Origin: Pseudanabaena sp. Chao 1811
GTDB taxonomy: Bacteria > Cyanobacteriota > Cyanobacteriia > Pseudanabaenales > Pseudanabaenaceae
Length of the DNA: 64,000 nucleotides
Assembly: GCF_027942295.1 (NCBI RefSeq)
Contig: NZ_CP101416.1
Location: 620,001-684,000 of the forward strand
Direction: 5' to 3'
The notes under the pieces were generated by a model. That model ran no database searches. It was not told the origin of the DNA and saw only the letters and a program-made list of their open reading frames with translations. The position numbers and the translations under genes are program-made. Below, piece after piece: positions 46,620-55,421 of the stretch; positions within the stretch are counted from its first letter, which is position 1; every line of letters starts with the position of its first letter.

Positions 46620-46729
46620 TATAGCAATGTAAGTTTTGCTTAGGACATAAAACCCAAATATAGTGAAGGCGGCACTTCGTGCCGCCTTCACTATATTTGG
46701 GTTTTGATTTGTTTTCTTACATTGCTATA
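46620..46729. mobile_element. 110-bp miniature element with perfect 14-bp terminal repeats
   Basis: TATAGCAATGTAAG at 46620-46633 is matched by its exact reverse complement at 46716-46729. Inside is a perfect 27-bp hairpin (46649-46675 / 46679-46705, TTC loop). There is no coding capacity. It differs in ends from the other two miniature families in this window. Confidence 0.82.
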
Positions 46730-46758
46730 AAAAAGCACCTCTTACGAGATGCTTTTTT
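46729..46758 (-). terminator. hemF terminator
   Basis: AAAAAAGCA / TGCTTTTTT with inner CTC/GAG and a TTAC loop, two bases past the hemF stop, T-rich on the minus strand. Confidence 0.78.
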
Positions 46759-46759
46759 A

Positions 46760-47782
46760 TTAGGCTTGCCAGTTAATCCAGTCTTGGGGTTTTAGGAAGG
46801 TTGTGTGCAATTCAGCTTCAGGGGTATTGGGTTCAGGATGATAGTCATAATCCCAACGTACCAGAGGAGGAAGTGACATCAAAATTGACTCAGTACGTCC
46901 GTTAGTTTGCAGACCGAAAATTGTGCCGCGATCATAGACGAGGTTAAATTCGACATAGCGTCCACGACGGTAGAGTTGCCATTGCTTTTCGCGATCGCCA
47001 AATTCAGTATTGCGACGACGATTTGCGATCGGGGTATAGGCAGGCAAGAACGCATTACCGCAATCTTGAACAAAGGCGAAAATTTCTTCCCAAGTACGAG
47101 GTACATCGCCGATCTCGTCACTCATGACCTGAGCAGTTGTCGAGTCATTACTGTTTTTATAAAGTCCTTCCTCGCCATTTTGGTAGTCAAAGAAAATACC
47201 ACCGACTCCACGAGTTTCACCACGGTGCTTGAGGAAAAAGTAATCATCACACCATTGCTTGAAAACAGGATAGTAATTAGGATTGTGGCGATCGCAAGCA
47301 GCTTTGAGTGTAGTGTGCAAATGCTTAGCATCTTCGCCAAAGCCATAGTAAGGGGTGAGGTCGAGTCCGCCACCAAACCACCAGATTGGACCTGCTTCAA
47401 AATAACGATAGTTTAGGTGAACTGTTGGTGCGTAAGGATTTTTAGGATGCAGCACCATCGAAGTACCCGTTGCATAAAATGTTTCGCCTGCAACTTCTGG
47501 ATGATGGCGCAAAATGGTTGGGGGTAATTGGGAGCCAAAGACCTCAGAGAAATTTACGCCACCCTTATCAAAATAGTCACCATCGGTAATTACACGAGAT
47601 CTGCCGCCGCCGCCTTCAGGTCGTTCCCACTGATCTTGTTTAAATTTAGCTTTGCCGTCTAATTCCTCTAAACCTTGGCAAATGCTGTCTTGTAAGTTCT
47701 GCATGAATTGTTTCACGCGAGTCTTAGAATCAACAGGAACTTTTGGTAAAACCTTACTAGGAGCAACAGGAGCGATAGTCAT
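46760..47782 (-). CDS. hemF: Oxygen-dependent coproporphyrinogen III oxidase
   Basis: HemF decarboxylates coproporphyrinogen III to protoporphyrinogen IX using O2, on the path to haem and chlorophyll. The 340-residue sequence has [21 protein letters not shown]-like core, [20 protein letters not shown] and the catalytic-region [18 protein letters not shown]. It appears complete. Confidence 0.95.
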   Translation of the reverse strand: MTIAPVAPSKVLPKVPVDSKTRVKQFMQNLQDSICQGLEELDGKAKFKQDQWERPEGGGGRSRVITDGDYFDKGGVNFSEVFGSQLPPTILRHHPEVAGETFYATGTSMVLHPKNPYAPTVHLNYRYFEAGPIWWFGGGLDLTPYYGFGEDAKHLHTTLKAACDRHNPNYYPVFKQWCDDYFFLKHRGETRGVGGIFFDYQNGEEGLYKNSNDSTTAQVMSDEIGDVPRTWEEIFAFVQDCGNAFLPAYTPIANRRRNTEFGDREKQWQLYRRGRYVEFNLVYDRGTIFGLQTNGRTESILMSLPPLVRWDYDYHPEPNTPEAELHTTFLKPQDWINWQA

Positions 47783-47929
47783 AATCGTTTCTTTGTAATT
47801 ACTAAATATTTCAGGGATTGGACTTAGGATTTGTTATAAGCGTTTATCACTAAATAAATACTTTACATTTAGTCTGTGATGCTAGGTGAAATGTAAAGCA
47901 TTGTGTAGAAAATTTATAGAGCTATCACC

Positions 47930-48490
47930 ATGCGATATCTGCCAGAACAATTTCTAACTTTACAAACACCAAGACTGATTCTTCGTAAAATAACTATTGA
48001 AGATGCCGAGGATATCTTTGCCTATGCTAGCGATCCTCAAGTCACAACTTACACATTATGGGATGCACATCAGTCGATAAAGGATACCTACGAATATTTA
48101 AACAACGTTGCCTTTGCAATCTATCGTTCTGGGAAAGGGATGAAGTGGGGAATCGTTGAGAAAGAAAGTGGCAAATTAATTGGAACTTGTAGCTTACACA
48201 GTACATCCATCCATCATCGTGCGGAATTGGGATATGTAATTGCAAGGGAATATTGGGGACAGGGACTAATGACGGAAGCAGCACAAGCGGCGATCGCTTT
48301 CGGTTTTCATGTGATGCACTTACTCAGAATTCAGGCATATTGCGCTGTTGATAATATTGGCTCAGCCAGAGTTTTAGAAAAATCTGGAATGCAGTTTGAA
48401 GGAATTCTGCATAATTATGTATTCACAAAAAATCGTCCTTGGGATGTCAAGATGTATGCAATTACGCGATCGCCTGATTTTTTACTCTAA
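47930..48490 (+). CDS. GNAT acetyltransferase (RimJ/RimL type)
   Basis: The 186-residue protein has LTLQTPRLILRKITIEDA at the N-terminus, the acetyl-CoA segment LGYVIAREYWGQGLMTEAA (~residues 100-118) and YCAVDNIGSARVLEKSGMQFEG. This set fits RimJ/RimL enzymes that acetylate ribosomal protein N-termini or small amines; substrate unassigned. Confidence 0.87.
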   Translation: MRYLPEQFLTLQTPRLILRKITIEDAEDIFAYASDPQVTTYTLWDAHQSIKDTYEYLNNVAFAIYRSGKGMKWGIVEKESGKLIGTCSLHSTSIHHRAELGYVIAREYWGQGLMTEAAQAAIAFGFHVMHLLRIQAYCAVDNIGSARVLEKSGMQFEGILHNYVFTKNRPWDVKMYAITRSPDFLL

Positions 48491-48492
48491 TC

Positions 48493-48527
48493 AAAAAGAG
48501 AGAACTGCGAAGCAGTTCTCTCTTTTT
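48493..48527. terminator. Perfect 16-bp bidirectional terminator, GAA loop
   Basis: AAAAAGAGAGAACTGC / exact complement, A and T feet on both sides, between convergent acetyltransferase and SDR genes. Confidence 0.85.
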
Positions 48528-49300
48528 TAACTAACTTTAGGAGCAGCCATGAGCAAGATCTTTTCCATTAGGAATGGAAAGAGCCGATGACACCAGACTG
48601 CGAGATGACTCTGCCAACCGACCAGAATTTCGGGTGCTTCGCGCTCTACCCCAGAGATGAGCGCCTTAGCAACTTGCTTAGGAGTCATCAGGGAAACCCA
48701 GCGAAACCACTCCAAATCCTGTGCCATGTCGGTATCGGTAAGAGAGGGAAGTAAGGCAGACACCTTAATGTTGTAAGCAGCTAACTCTCCACGCAGGGCT
48801 TGAGTAAAGCCAACGATCGCAAACTTAGTCGCCGAATAGGTTGCCATCGTTGGTGCAGCAACTTTACCCATCAGGCTAGACACATTGACGATGCTACCTC
48901 GACGCTGCACTGCCATTCGTCGCGCTACCATTCTGGTGATGGCATACATACCAAGTAGATTGATTTCAATTTCCGATTGCACATCTTGAAAACGCGATCG
49001 CAAAAATGAGGATTGATGCGCGACACCCGCACAGTTAATCAAAATATCAATAGGACCAACATCTCTCCATACTTGAGCGATCGCAATGTTCACTTCAATC
49101 GTTTGCGATAGGTCTAAAGGTAGACTTACAGCTTCTATCCCTAGATCTTCTATTTCGGAAGCTAGTGAATTTAAACGGTCTTGATCGCGGGCAACCAGAA
49201 TCAAGCACTTTGCACCCTGTTGAGCTAATTCTAAGGCGATCGCTCGACCAATACCCCTCGAAGCTCCTGTAATCAGAGCTGTTTTTCCTCGTACATTCAT
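48527..49300 (-). CDS. Short-chain dehydrogenase/reductase
   Basis: The 257-residue protein has the NAD(P) loop TGASRGIGRAIA (~11-22), LINCAGVAH, and catalytic Ser/Tyr/Lys in SLMGKVAAPTMATYSATKFA (YxxxK). The C-terminal hydrophobic stretch suggests membrane association. Substrate is unknown. ATG 49300 has GGAGG at 49310-49314 (complement). Confidence 0.88.
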   Translation of the reverse strand: MNVRGKTALITGASRGIGRAIALELAQQGAKCLILVARDQDRLNSLASEIEDLGIEAVSLPLDLSQTIEVNIAIAQVWRDVGPIDILINCAGVAHQSSFLRSRFQDVQSEIEINLLGMYAITRMVARRMAVQRRGSIVNVSSLMGKVAAPTMATYSATKFAIVGFTQALRGELAAYNIKVSALLPSLTDTDMAQDLEWFRWVSLMTPKQVAKALISGVEREAPEILVGWQSHLAVWCHRLFPFLMEKILLMAAPKVS

Positions 49301-49503
49301 AAAACCTCCAATGTTGAGGTCTCACTATTTTTTACTGTTTGGGGTTGATATGGATTCTCTAACCTATGCCGTTAGCACGAAACCATACAACGTAAATTTT
49401 GTGAGACAAAAAGTAATCCCGTTGCGAGTTTTGTTGCCAGCAGATGACCAAACTTTTATATATGTTGACTTCTAAAAGGTTTGTTTAGTCATTGTGACAA
49501 CAA

Positions 49504-49523
49504 AGTGCTTCGTAAAAGCACGA
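49504..49523 (-). terminator. Small hairpin after the mini-ORF
   Basis: GTGCTT / AAGCAC with a short loop, followed on the minus strand by TTTGTTGT. A weak terminator or attenuator. Confidence 0.4.
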
Positions 49524-49534
49524 TGAAGCCTTCA

Positions 49535-49567
49535 TCAGTCTTGCAATTGCATACCTAGTTCTGTCAT
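49535..49567 (-). CDS. Candidate 10-residue leader peptide or small protein
   Basis: ATG at 49567 is preceded at seven bases by GGAGG (complement of 49575-49579) and reads MTELGMQLQD then TGA. The ribosome site is better than that of most genes here. A hairpin follows 12 bases after the stop, and the SDR gene starts ~235 bp downstream on the same strand. Whether it is a leader, a free peptide or a gene remnant is open. Confidence 0.35.
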   Translation of the reverse strand: MTELGMQLQD

Positions 49568-49802
49568 GACATTACCTCCATTAGTAATCATGATCTGTAC
49601 AGTAGCGAAAAGGAAATTTATACCAACTTTTAACATGGCGCTAACATTACAACTATTTTACAATCATGTAAAGTATTGTTAAATACATTTGCAATGTGCT
49701 TCGTTTATAGAGGTTAGAAAATGATACTAAAGAATTATTTCTAAAGAGATATAGCGATCGCCATGATCACAATAGTATTTTGCCTTCCATAAAATGATTA
49801 TT

Positions 49803-50459
49803 TCATAAAATTCTGATATTCAATGAATCGCGAAGCTCAGTTAGAGGCTTTTCCCACAGAAGTTTCCAATCTATCCCAAATAGAGGTTGAGCATGTTTTG
49901 CTAAAAGCCATCCTTGAGAAACTGCATCCATATACTCTGTAGAACGTTCAATATCATAGACCACAGTTTTTAAGAGATTTTTGGTAATTAAAGCTAACCA
50001 GAATCGGCTGAAACGCATTTGGGATACATAGAAAGCTTCTAACTGAATCTCGCCAATAATAGTGGTCTCAAATCCCGTAATCACATGCCAAATATCATGG
50101 GTTTCGGTAATATGTGCGCCTAAAAACTCATAGTCATTGTTACTAGGCTTGATTTGCAATGGCTTGAGGTTGTTTTTGAACATATGCTGAGCATAGGCAT
50201 AACCAAGAGTATGCTTTGGCAAAATAGCAAGCTGTTCTAAATCTACTTCACCAACACGTGGATAGGTCTCAAAAGCAAGTTTCCCTTGAGAATGGCTAGA
50301 TAAAGACTGAATCATTAACTGTAAGCTTTCTGAATCTGCACTCGCTATCGCAAGGCGATCAATTACACCAAAATCACCATCAGGCGATCGCACCATTTCT
50401 AGAAATGCCGATAATAGAGCTTCTTCTCTTTGTTGTTTAGCATCCAATAACTCAGTCAT
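49803..50459 (-). CDS. COQ4-family protein
   Basis: The 218-residue protein has the COQ4 zinc motif HDxxHx11E exactly: His121-Asp122, His125 and Glu137 in ETHDIWHVITGFETTIIGEIQ. COQ4 functions in ubiquinone synthesis in mitochondria; cyanobacteria make plastoquinone, so a role in quinone or another decarboxylation is inferred only. ATG 50459 starts MTELLDAKQQ. Confidence 0.82.
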   Translation of the reverse strand: MTELLDAKQQREEALLSAFLEMVRSPDGDFGVIDRLAIASADSESLQLMIQSLSSHSQGKLAFETYPRVGEVDLEQLAILPKHTLGYAYAQHMFKNNLKPLQIKPSNNDYEFLGAHITETHDIWHVITGFETTIIGEIQLEAFYVSQMRFSRFWLALITKNLLKTVVYDIERSTEYMDAVSQGWLLAKHAQPLFGIDWKLLWEKPLTELRDSLNIRIL

Positions 50460-50493
50460 AGTTTTCAGTAATACTTAATAAGTAAATTATAAA

Positions 50494-50608
50494 CCCGTAG
50501 TAGATAGATACAGCTAAAATAGTGTATTAGAAGTTCTTTTAAAACAAGCTAAACATAGTTACCAGAAATTTACTATGCATGATTTTAGCCATGTCTATCC
50601 ACTACGGG
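50494..50608. mobile_element. Miniature element flanking the deacetylase gene, left copy
   Basis: Ends are CCCGTAGTAGATAGATAC and, in reverse complement, CCCGTAGTGGATAGACAT. The inside carries AAAATAGTGTATTAGAAG and AAACATAGTTA. A second copy of the same orientation lies at 51710-51820. Confidence 0.85.
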
Positions 50609-50655
50609 GATGATTAACTGTCCCAATAACTCTAATAAAACAAGTACGGGAGACA

Positions 50656-51678
50656 ATGATGATTCGGTTTGCTACCTACTTACATCCTCAAACATTTTTG
50701 TCTTCTAAACCTATTCAGGAAATTTCTTTTGGCAAATATTCTTTCCCGTATTACAACAAAGTTCGACATAATCTTGCAAACTCACTTCAAGATTATCCAG
50801 TACTACCTTTAAGAAAAGCTAAAGTTGATGATTACCTCCGAGTACATACCTATGAATATATACGGAAAATCACTTTAAAAGCTCTTGGAAAACCATTGGA
50901 TGAAATTAGTCTATCTCTACCACAATTGAATTTTGAGTGTTCAGGGCTAGAATATTGTTTGTCTGGTTATCTCTATGGATTAGGAGGAATGCTAACGGCA
51001 GTTGACAACATGAAACAGGGAAATCTAGACCGAGCTTATTGTTTCAGTATGGTTGGACATCATGCCCACAGTAACTGGGGACATGGCTACTGTCTTCTTA
51101 ATCCCCTTGCTGCTGCTACTCGATATGCTCAAAATCATGGATTTGAAAAGGTGCTGATTATTGATTGGGATATTCATCATGGTGATGGAACCCAAGAGAT
51201 TTTTAGCAATGATTCTACTGTCTATTGCATCAGTATTCATAGTGCAGTTGATCTCTACATGGCTAAAGCCTCAAACTTGAAAGTTGGGACAACAGATGCT
51301 GCGGAAGCAGTTGGACATTGTAACATTCCGATTATCACTGAATCTTTTCCAGTTGAAGTTCTTCAAGATGAGGGGATAACTGGAAATTTTTATTATGGGC
51401 ATGAAAGTATTGATGCTTTTCAACAAGCTTTAGAAAAGGTTCCATGGAAACCTAATCTAATCGCTATTTTTTCTGGCTATGATTCTCATAAGAATGATTG
51501 TGGAGCAAGGACAACGGGCTGGACAAATGACGACTTTTGCAAGCTAACTGAAATCGTTTTAAGTTATGCGAAGAAATGTGAATGTCCAGTTCTCTCTTCG
51601 CATGGAGGTGGGTATAAATTACCAGTAACAGTTTCAGCAGCAATTGCTCATATCAAGACTTTATCTACCTATATTTAA
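50656..51678 (+). CDS. Histone deacetylase family (AcuC-like) deacetylase
   Basis: The 340-residue protein has the arginase-deacetylase fold residues: paired His in VGHHAHSNWGHGYC (~135), the zinc-binding DWDIHHGDGTQEIF (~170) and FSGYDSHKND (~272), plus SSHGGGYKL near the end. Bacterial members act on acetylated polyamines, acetyl-CoA synthetase or small metabolites; the substrate is unknown. It lies between two 110-bp miniature elements in direct orientation and contains no GCGATCGC octamer, while both neighbours do. This hints at movement as a unit. Confidence 0.88.
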   Translation: MMIRFATYLHPQTFLSSKPIQEISFGKYSFPYYNKVRHNLANSLQDYPVLPLRKAKVDDYLRVHTYEYIRKITLKALGKPLDEISLSLPQLNFECSGLEYCLSGYLYGLGGMLTAVDNMKQGNLDRAYCFSMVGHHAHSNWGHGYCLLNPLAAATRYAQNHGFEKVLIIDWDIHHGDGTQEIFSNDSTVYCISIHSAVDLYMAKASNLKVGTTDAAEAVGHCNIPIITESFPVEVLQDEGITGNFYYGHESIDAFQQALEKVPWKPNLIAIFSGYDSHKNDCGARTTGWTNDDFCKLTEIVLSYAKKCECPVLSSHGGGYKLPVTVSAAIAHIKTLSTYI

Positions 51679-51709
51679 TTCCTCTCAGAGCAACCATTTT
51701 GTAGATCTT

Positions 51710-51820
51710 GTAGTGGATAGACACACCTAAAATAGTGTATTAGAAGTTCTTTTAGAAAAAGTTAAACATAGTTATCAGAAATTTGCTATTGCATTACCTT
51801 GGCTGTGTCTATCCACTACG
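51710..51820. mobile_element. Miniature element flanking the deacetylase gene, right copy
   Basis: Left end GTAGTGGATAGACACACC; right end in reverse complement GTAGTGGATAGACACAGCC. It shares most of its inside with the copy at 50494 in the same orientation. No transposase frame. Confidence 0.87.
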
Positions 51821-51843
51821 ATTTCGTCTAAATGGATAGGTAC

Positions 51844-53469
51844 TTACTTCGTATCAGCAGTAGTTAGCTCGGCAATGGGGGCGATCGCTTTTAATCTCAA
51901 CTTAGGATGATCCGCTTCCACTTGATTTAAGTTCCATTGGTTCTTAAAGAGCAACACAGGACGATTCCAGCTATCTTTGACTACCATTGTATTAAATAGT
52001 CTACCCACAGCTTCGAGGGCTTCCCAGCCATCCTCAACCCATCTTGCTACGGAATAAGGCATCGATTCGAGAATAGTTTCGACGCTGTATTCGCTTTGGA
52101 GTCGGTACTGAGCAACTTCAAATTGTAATTGCCCGACGGCAGCGAGAATCGGATCGCGCTTCGATTCATCAACGGAATACATGATTTGGATTGCGCCTTC
52201 CTCCTGTAGTTCCGAAATCCCTTTACGGAATTGCTTGAACTTAGAGGGGTTAGGATTACGGAGCGTACAGAATAGTTCTGGCGAGAAGCAAGGAATCCCC
52301 GCATATTGACGCTTTTTACCGAGATAAATCGTGTCCCCGATCGCAAACATTCCCGGATTATTTAAACCGATGACATCACCTGCATAAGCGACATCGATCG
52401 CTTCACGATCCTGTCCAAATAATTTTTGGGCATGGGACAGCCGAATGCTCTTGCCACTGCGTAAATGGGTCACACTCATATCTTTTTCAAACTTGCCAGA
52501 GCAAACTCGCACAAAGGCAATGCGATCGCGATGGCGTGGGTCCATATTCGCTTGCAGTTTAAATACAAACGCCGAGAAGTCCTCATCAGTGGGAGAGACT
52601 TCACCGCTTGAACTATCGTGAACAGTGGGAGTGATGCCAAATTCCAGAAAAGATTTTAAGAATAGTTCCACACCAAAGTTGGTCATGGCACTACCAAAGA
52701 AAATTGGCGTGAGCTTACCCCGATGTAAATCCTGTGTATCCCATTCTGCACCGAGGGAATCGAGAACTTCCAAGTCTTCGAGCAGTTGGTTATAGAGATT
52801 ATTGCCAATAAATTTAATGGCTTGGGGATCATCATAGGGATAGATATCAACAGTTGCTTCGCGTTGTCCGTGAGCACTCCGTTGAAACAAATGCACTGTC
52901 TTCGTGGCGCGATCATACACACCTTTAAACTGATCGCCCGTACCGATCGCCCAATTCATCACATAGGGAGTGATCCCTAACTCTTTTTCGATTTCATCCA
53001 ACAGTTCCAATGGCTCACGGGTAGGGCGATCCATTTTGTTGATGAAAGTAAAAATTGGTAGCGATCGCATCCGACAAACTTCAAACAATTTCCGAGTTTG
53101 TGGCTCTAATCCCTTTGCCCCATCAACTAGCATCACGGCATTATCCGCCGCCGCGAGGGTGCGATAGGTGTCTTCACTAAAATCTTTGTGACCGGGGGTA
53201 TCCAGCAAATTAATGCAATAGCCCATATAGTCAAATTGCAAAACCGTCGAGGTAATCGAAATCCCGCGTTGTTTTTCTAATTCCATCCAGTCCGATGTGG
53301 CATGACGCTGAGCGGCTCTAGCTTTGACCGCACCCGCAAGGTGGATTGCACCTCCGTACAGCAATAGTTTTTCAGTAAGGGTAGTTTTCCCCGCATCGGG
53401 GTGGGAAATAATTGCAAAGGTGCGCCGCCTTTCGACTTCGCGCTCTAACTCTTGCCACAGTTGACTCAT
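51844..53469 (-). CDS. prfC: Peptide chain release factor 3
   Basis: RF3 is a GTPase that removes RF1/RF2 from the ribosome. The 541-residue sequence has P-loop [15 protein letters not shown] (~20-34), [14 protein letters not shown] (G3), NKMDRP (G4) and a C-terminal domain with [16 protein letters not shown]3 is not universal in cyanobacteria. Confidence 0.95.
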   Translation of the reverse strand: MSQLWQELEREVERRRTFAIISHPDAGKTTLTEKLLLYGGAIHLAGAVKARAAQRHATSDWMELEKQRGISITSTVLQFDYMGYCINLLDTPGHKDFSEDTYRTLAAADNAVMLVDGAKGLEPQTRKLFEVCRMRSLPIFTFINKMDRPTREPLELLDEIEKELGITPYVMNWAIGTGDQFKGVYDRATKTVHLFQRSAHGQREATVDIYPYDDPQAIKFIGNNLYNQLLEDLEVLDSLGAEWDTQDLHRGKLTPIFFGSAMTNFGVELFLKSFLEFGITPTVHDSSSGEVSPTDEDFSAFVFKLQANMDPRHRDRIAFVRVCSGKFEKDMSVTHLRSGKSIRLSHAQKLFGQDREAIDVAYAGDVIGLNNPGMFAIGDTIYLGKKRQYAGIPCFSPELFCTLRNPNPSKFKQFRKGISELQEEGAIQIMYSVDESKRDPILAAVGQLQFEVAQYRLQSEYSVETILESMPYSVARWVEDGWEALEAVGRLFNTMVVKDSWNRPVLLFKNQWNLNQVEADHPKLRLKAIAPIAELTTADTK

Positions 53470-53651
53470 GGAAATTTTTAACGAACTAATTTTTAGGATA
53501 GTGATAAAGATGGCGGTATTTTAGGATGATTAGAGCTATGCTCTGCTCATCTTAGAAACCATTTTTAGATGAATCGAGATTTCGCGATACTGCATCTATT
53601 ATGCTTACTTTTTAGCGCAAATTAACCTAATCCTAGAAACTAGAGAGCATA

Positions 53652-53900
53652 ATGCAAGAAAATTTTCAGGAAACCTTTGAACTAACGGGGGAATATATCA
53701 CCCTAAGCAATTTATTAAAGGTTTGTGGTGTTGCCGATACTGGCGGCATTGCCAAATTAATGATTATAGAAGGGGATGTAGAGGTAGATGGACAGATCGA
53801 ACTACGCAAGGGCTGCAAAATCCGTGCAGGTCAAACGGTAAGTGGCTATGGCTTCACAATTGATGTAGTGGCTGCTGAAGTTGATGATAAATGGGCTTAA
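53652..53900 (+). CDS. S4-domain RNA-binding protein (YbcJ-like)
   Basis: The 82-residue protein has the S4 fold: EYITLSNLLKVCGVADTGGIAKLMI, VEVDGQIELRKGCKIRAGQTV. Such proteins bind structured RNA; the target is unknown. It ends nine bases before the first cyclase start. Confidence 0.88.
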   Translation: MQENFQETFELTGEYITLSNLLKVCGVADTGGIAKLMIIEGDVEVDGQIELRKGCKIRAGQTVSGYGFTIDVVAAEVDDKWA

Positions 53901-53909
53901 GGTCAGCAA

Positions 53910-55421
53910 TTGTGCGAATTGACCACTATTAGCGATCGCGTTAGCATATTTATATATTTGTCAGTATTTGTATTTTACAAGTCTAGAAACCTGAGTATTA
54001 ACTACGCCACCAAATTGATCTGGGAAATATTCACCATCGCATTAATTGCATTAGTAGTAGCGATCGCTTGGTGGCGATCAATATTTTTGATCTCACAGCG
54101 TCTCAAAAAATCAAATCAGGAATTAGAATTACTAGTCCAGCAAAAAAGTAATGAGCTAGAAGCGTTAAAATCTTCACTACAACGCACTAATTTTTTGCTA
54201 GACCGTCGCGAAAATCAACTCAGAAAGCAGCAAAATATTTTATTTGCCTTAACAAAAGATCGAGCAATTAACCAAGGTGACTTTATTGTTGCTGTCCAAA
54301 ATATTACAAGAACGGGCAGTTTCGCTCTCAATGTCGAACGGGTTAGTATTTGGCTCTTCAATAAAAACAAGACTGTTTTACATTGCCTTGATCTCTACCA
54401 AAAAAGCTTAAATCTGCATACCGAGTCTGAAGTTTTAAGCGCAGAAATGTATCCTAGCTTTTTTGGGGCAATTCTCAAGGATCGGGCGATCGCTACCGAA
54501 GATATCCAAGAAGATCCTATTTTTCAAGAATTATTTTTACCCTATTGCTTGCCTTTAGGAATTGTTTCTACTTTGGTATCTAGATTTGAAGTCGGTGGAG
54601 AAATTATTGGTATTCTCGCCTTTGAGCATACCGAGATTGAACATCTATGGACAGAGGAAGAAATTAGCTTTGCCAATTCTTTGTCAGATTTATTAGCACT
54701 CGGAATGGAAGCCCAAGAACGCCGACGGGTCGAAGAAAGTCTAAGGGTTGAACAGAAAAAATCAGAGCGCCTCTTGCTGAATGTATTGCCACCAGAAATC
54801 GCCGAACGCTTGAAGTCGTTGCAATTTAAGACGCAAGTGCATCTCAAAACTAGCGGGACAATTGTGGCAGATTCCTTTGACGAAGTTACCGTGTTATTTG
54901 CGGATATTGTCAATTTTACGGAATATGCGGCGGCTATTTCTGCTAGTGAATTAGTGAATGTATTGAATGAGATATTCTCAGAGTTTGATTACTTCGTTGA
55001 GCAATACGACCTCGAGAAGATCAAGACGGTGGGTGACTCCTATATGGTAGTGGGGGGATTACCTGTACCCAGTGATGATCATGCGGAAGCGATCGCCGAA
55101 ATGGCTTTACAAATGCAAGCCTCGATCAAGAAATTTAAACGCTCTGATGGTAGCCAATTTTCATTGCGGATCGGTATTCATACAGGACAGGCGATCGCTG
55201 GGGTAATTGGCACAAAAAAATTCATTTATGACCTGTGGGGCGATACGGTCAATGTCGCTAGTCGTATGGAGTCCTATGGTATTGCCGACTGTATTCAAGT
55301 TACTGAAGCGACCTATCAACTTTTAAAAGACAAATATTATTTTGAACAACGCAGTGCCATTAATATTAAGGGCAAAGGAGAAATGACGACCTATCTCTTG
55401 AAAGGACGTATAGGTGCTTAG
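53910..55421 (+). CDS. GAF-domain class III adenylate cyclase (first of tandem)
   Basis: The ~503-residue protein has an N-terminal membrane helix (FTIALIALVVAIAWW), a coiled coil, a GAF domain (~110-280), and a cyclase domain with metal Asp in VLFADIVNFTEYA, Lys and Asp in LEKIKTVGDSYM, Asp in FIYDLWGDTVNVASRME; the Lys/Asp pair favours ATP over GTP. No ATG lies near the start; TTG 53910 is the likeliest, but the exact start is uncertain. The next cyclase overlaps its stop by eight bases. Confidence 0.86.
   Translation: MCELTTISDRVSIFIYLSVFVFYKSRNLSINYATKLIWEIFTIALIALVVAIAWWRSIFLISQRLKKSNQELELLVQQKSNELEALKSSLQRTNFLLDRRENQLRKQQNILFALTKDRAINQGDFIVAVQNITRTGSFALNVERVSIWLFNKNKTVLHCLDLYQKSLNLHTESEVLSAEMYPSFFGAILKDRAIATEDIQEDPIFQELFLPYCLPLGIVSTLVSRFEVGGEIIGILAFEHTEIEHLWTEEEISFANSLSDLLALGMEAQERRRVEESLRVEQKKSERLLLNVLPPEIAERLKSLQFKTQVHLKTSGTIVADSFDEVTVLFADIVNFTEYAAAISASELVNVLNEIFSEFDYFVEQYDLEKIKTVGDSYMVVGGLPVPSDDHAEAIAEMALQMQASIKKFKRSDGSQFSLRIGIHTGQAIAGVIGTKKFIYDLWGDTVNVASRMESYGIADCIQVTEATYQLLKDKYYFEQRSAINIKGKGEMTTYLLKGRIGA

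Larger units (their letters stand above)
49301..49802. other. 502-bp gap with a mini-ORF
   Basis: This gap between the SDR and COQ4-like genes, both on the minus strand, holds the 10-codon ORF at 49535-49567, a hairpin at 49504-49523, and the perfect palindrome TTTACAATCATGTAAA at 49657-49672 region. No longer gene is credible. Confidence 0.6.

Noticed and set aside
46578-46691. N-terminal extension of gene 46161
   Set aside because: It is encoded by a miniature element hairpin; the protein-like part begins at 46577.
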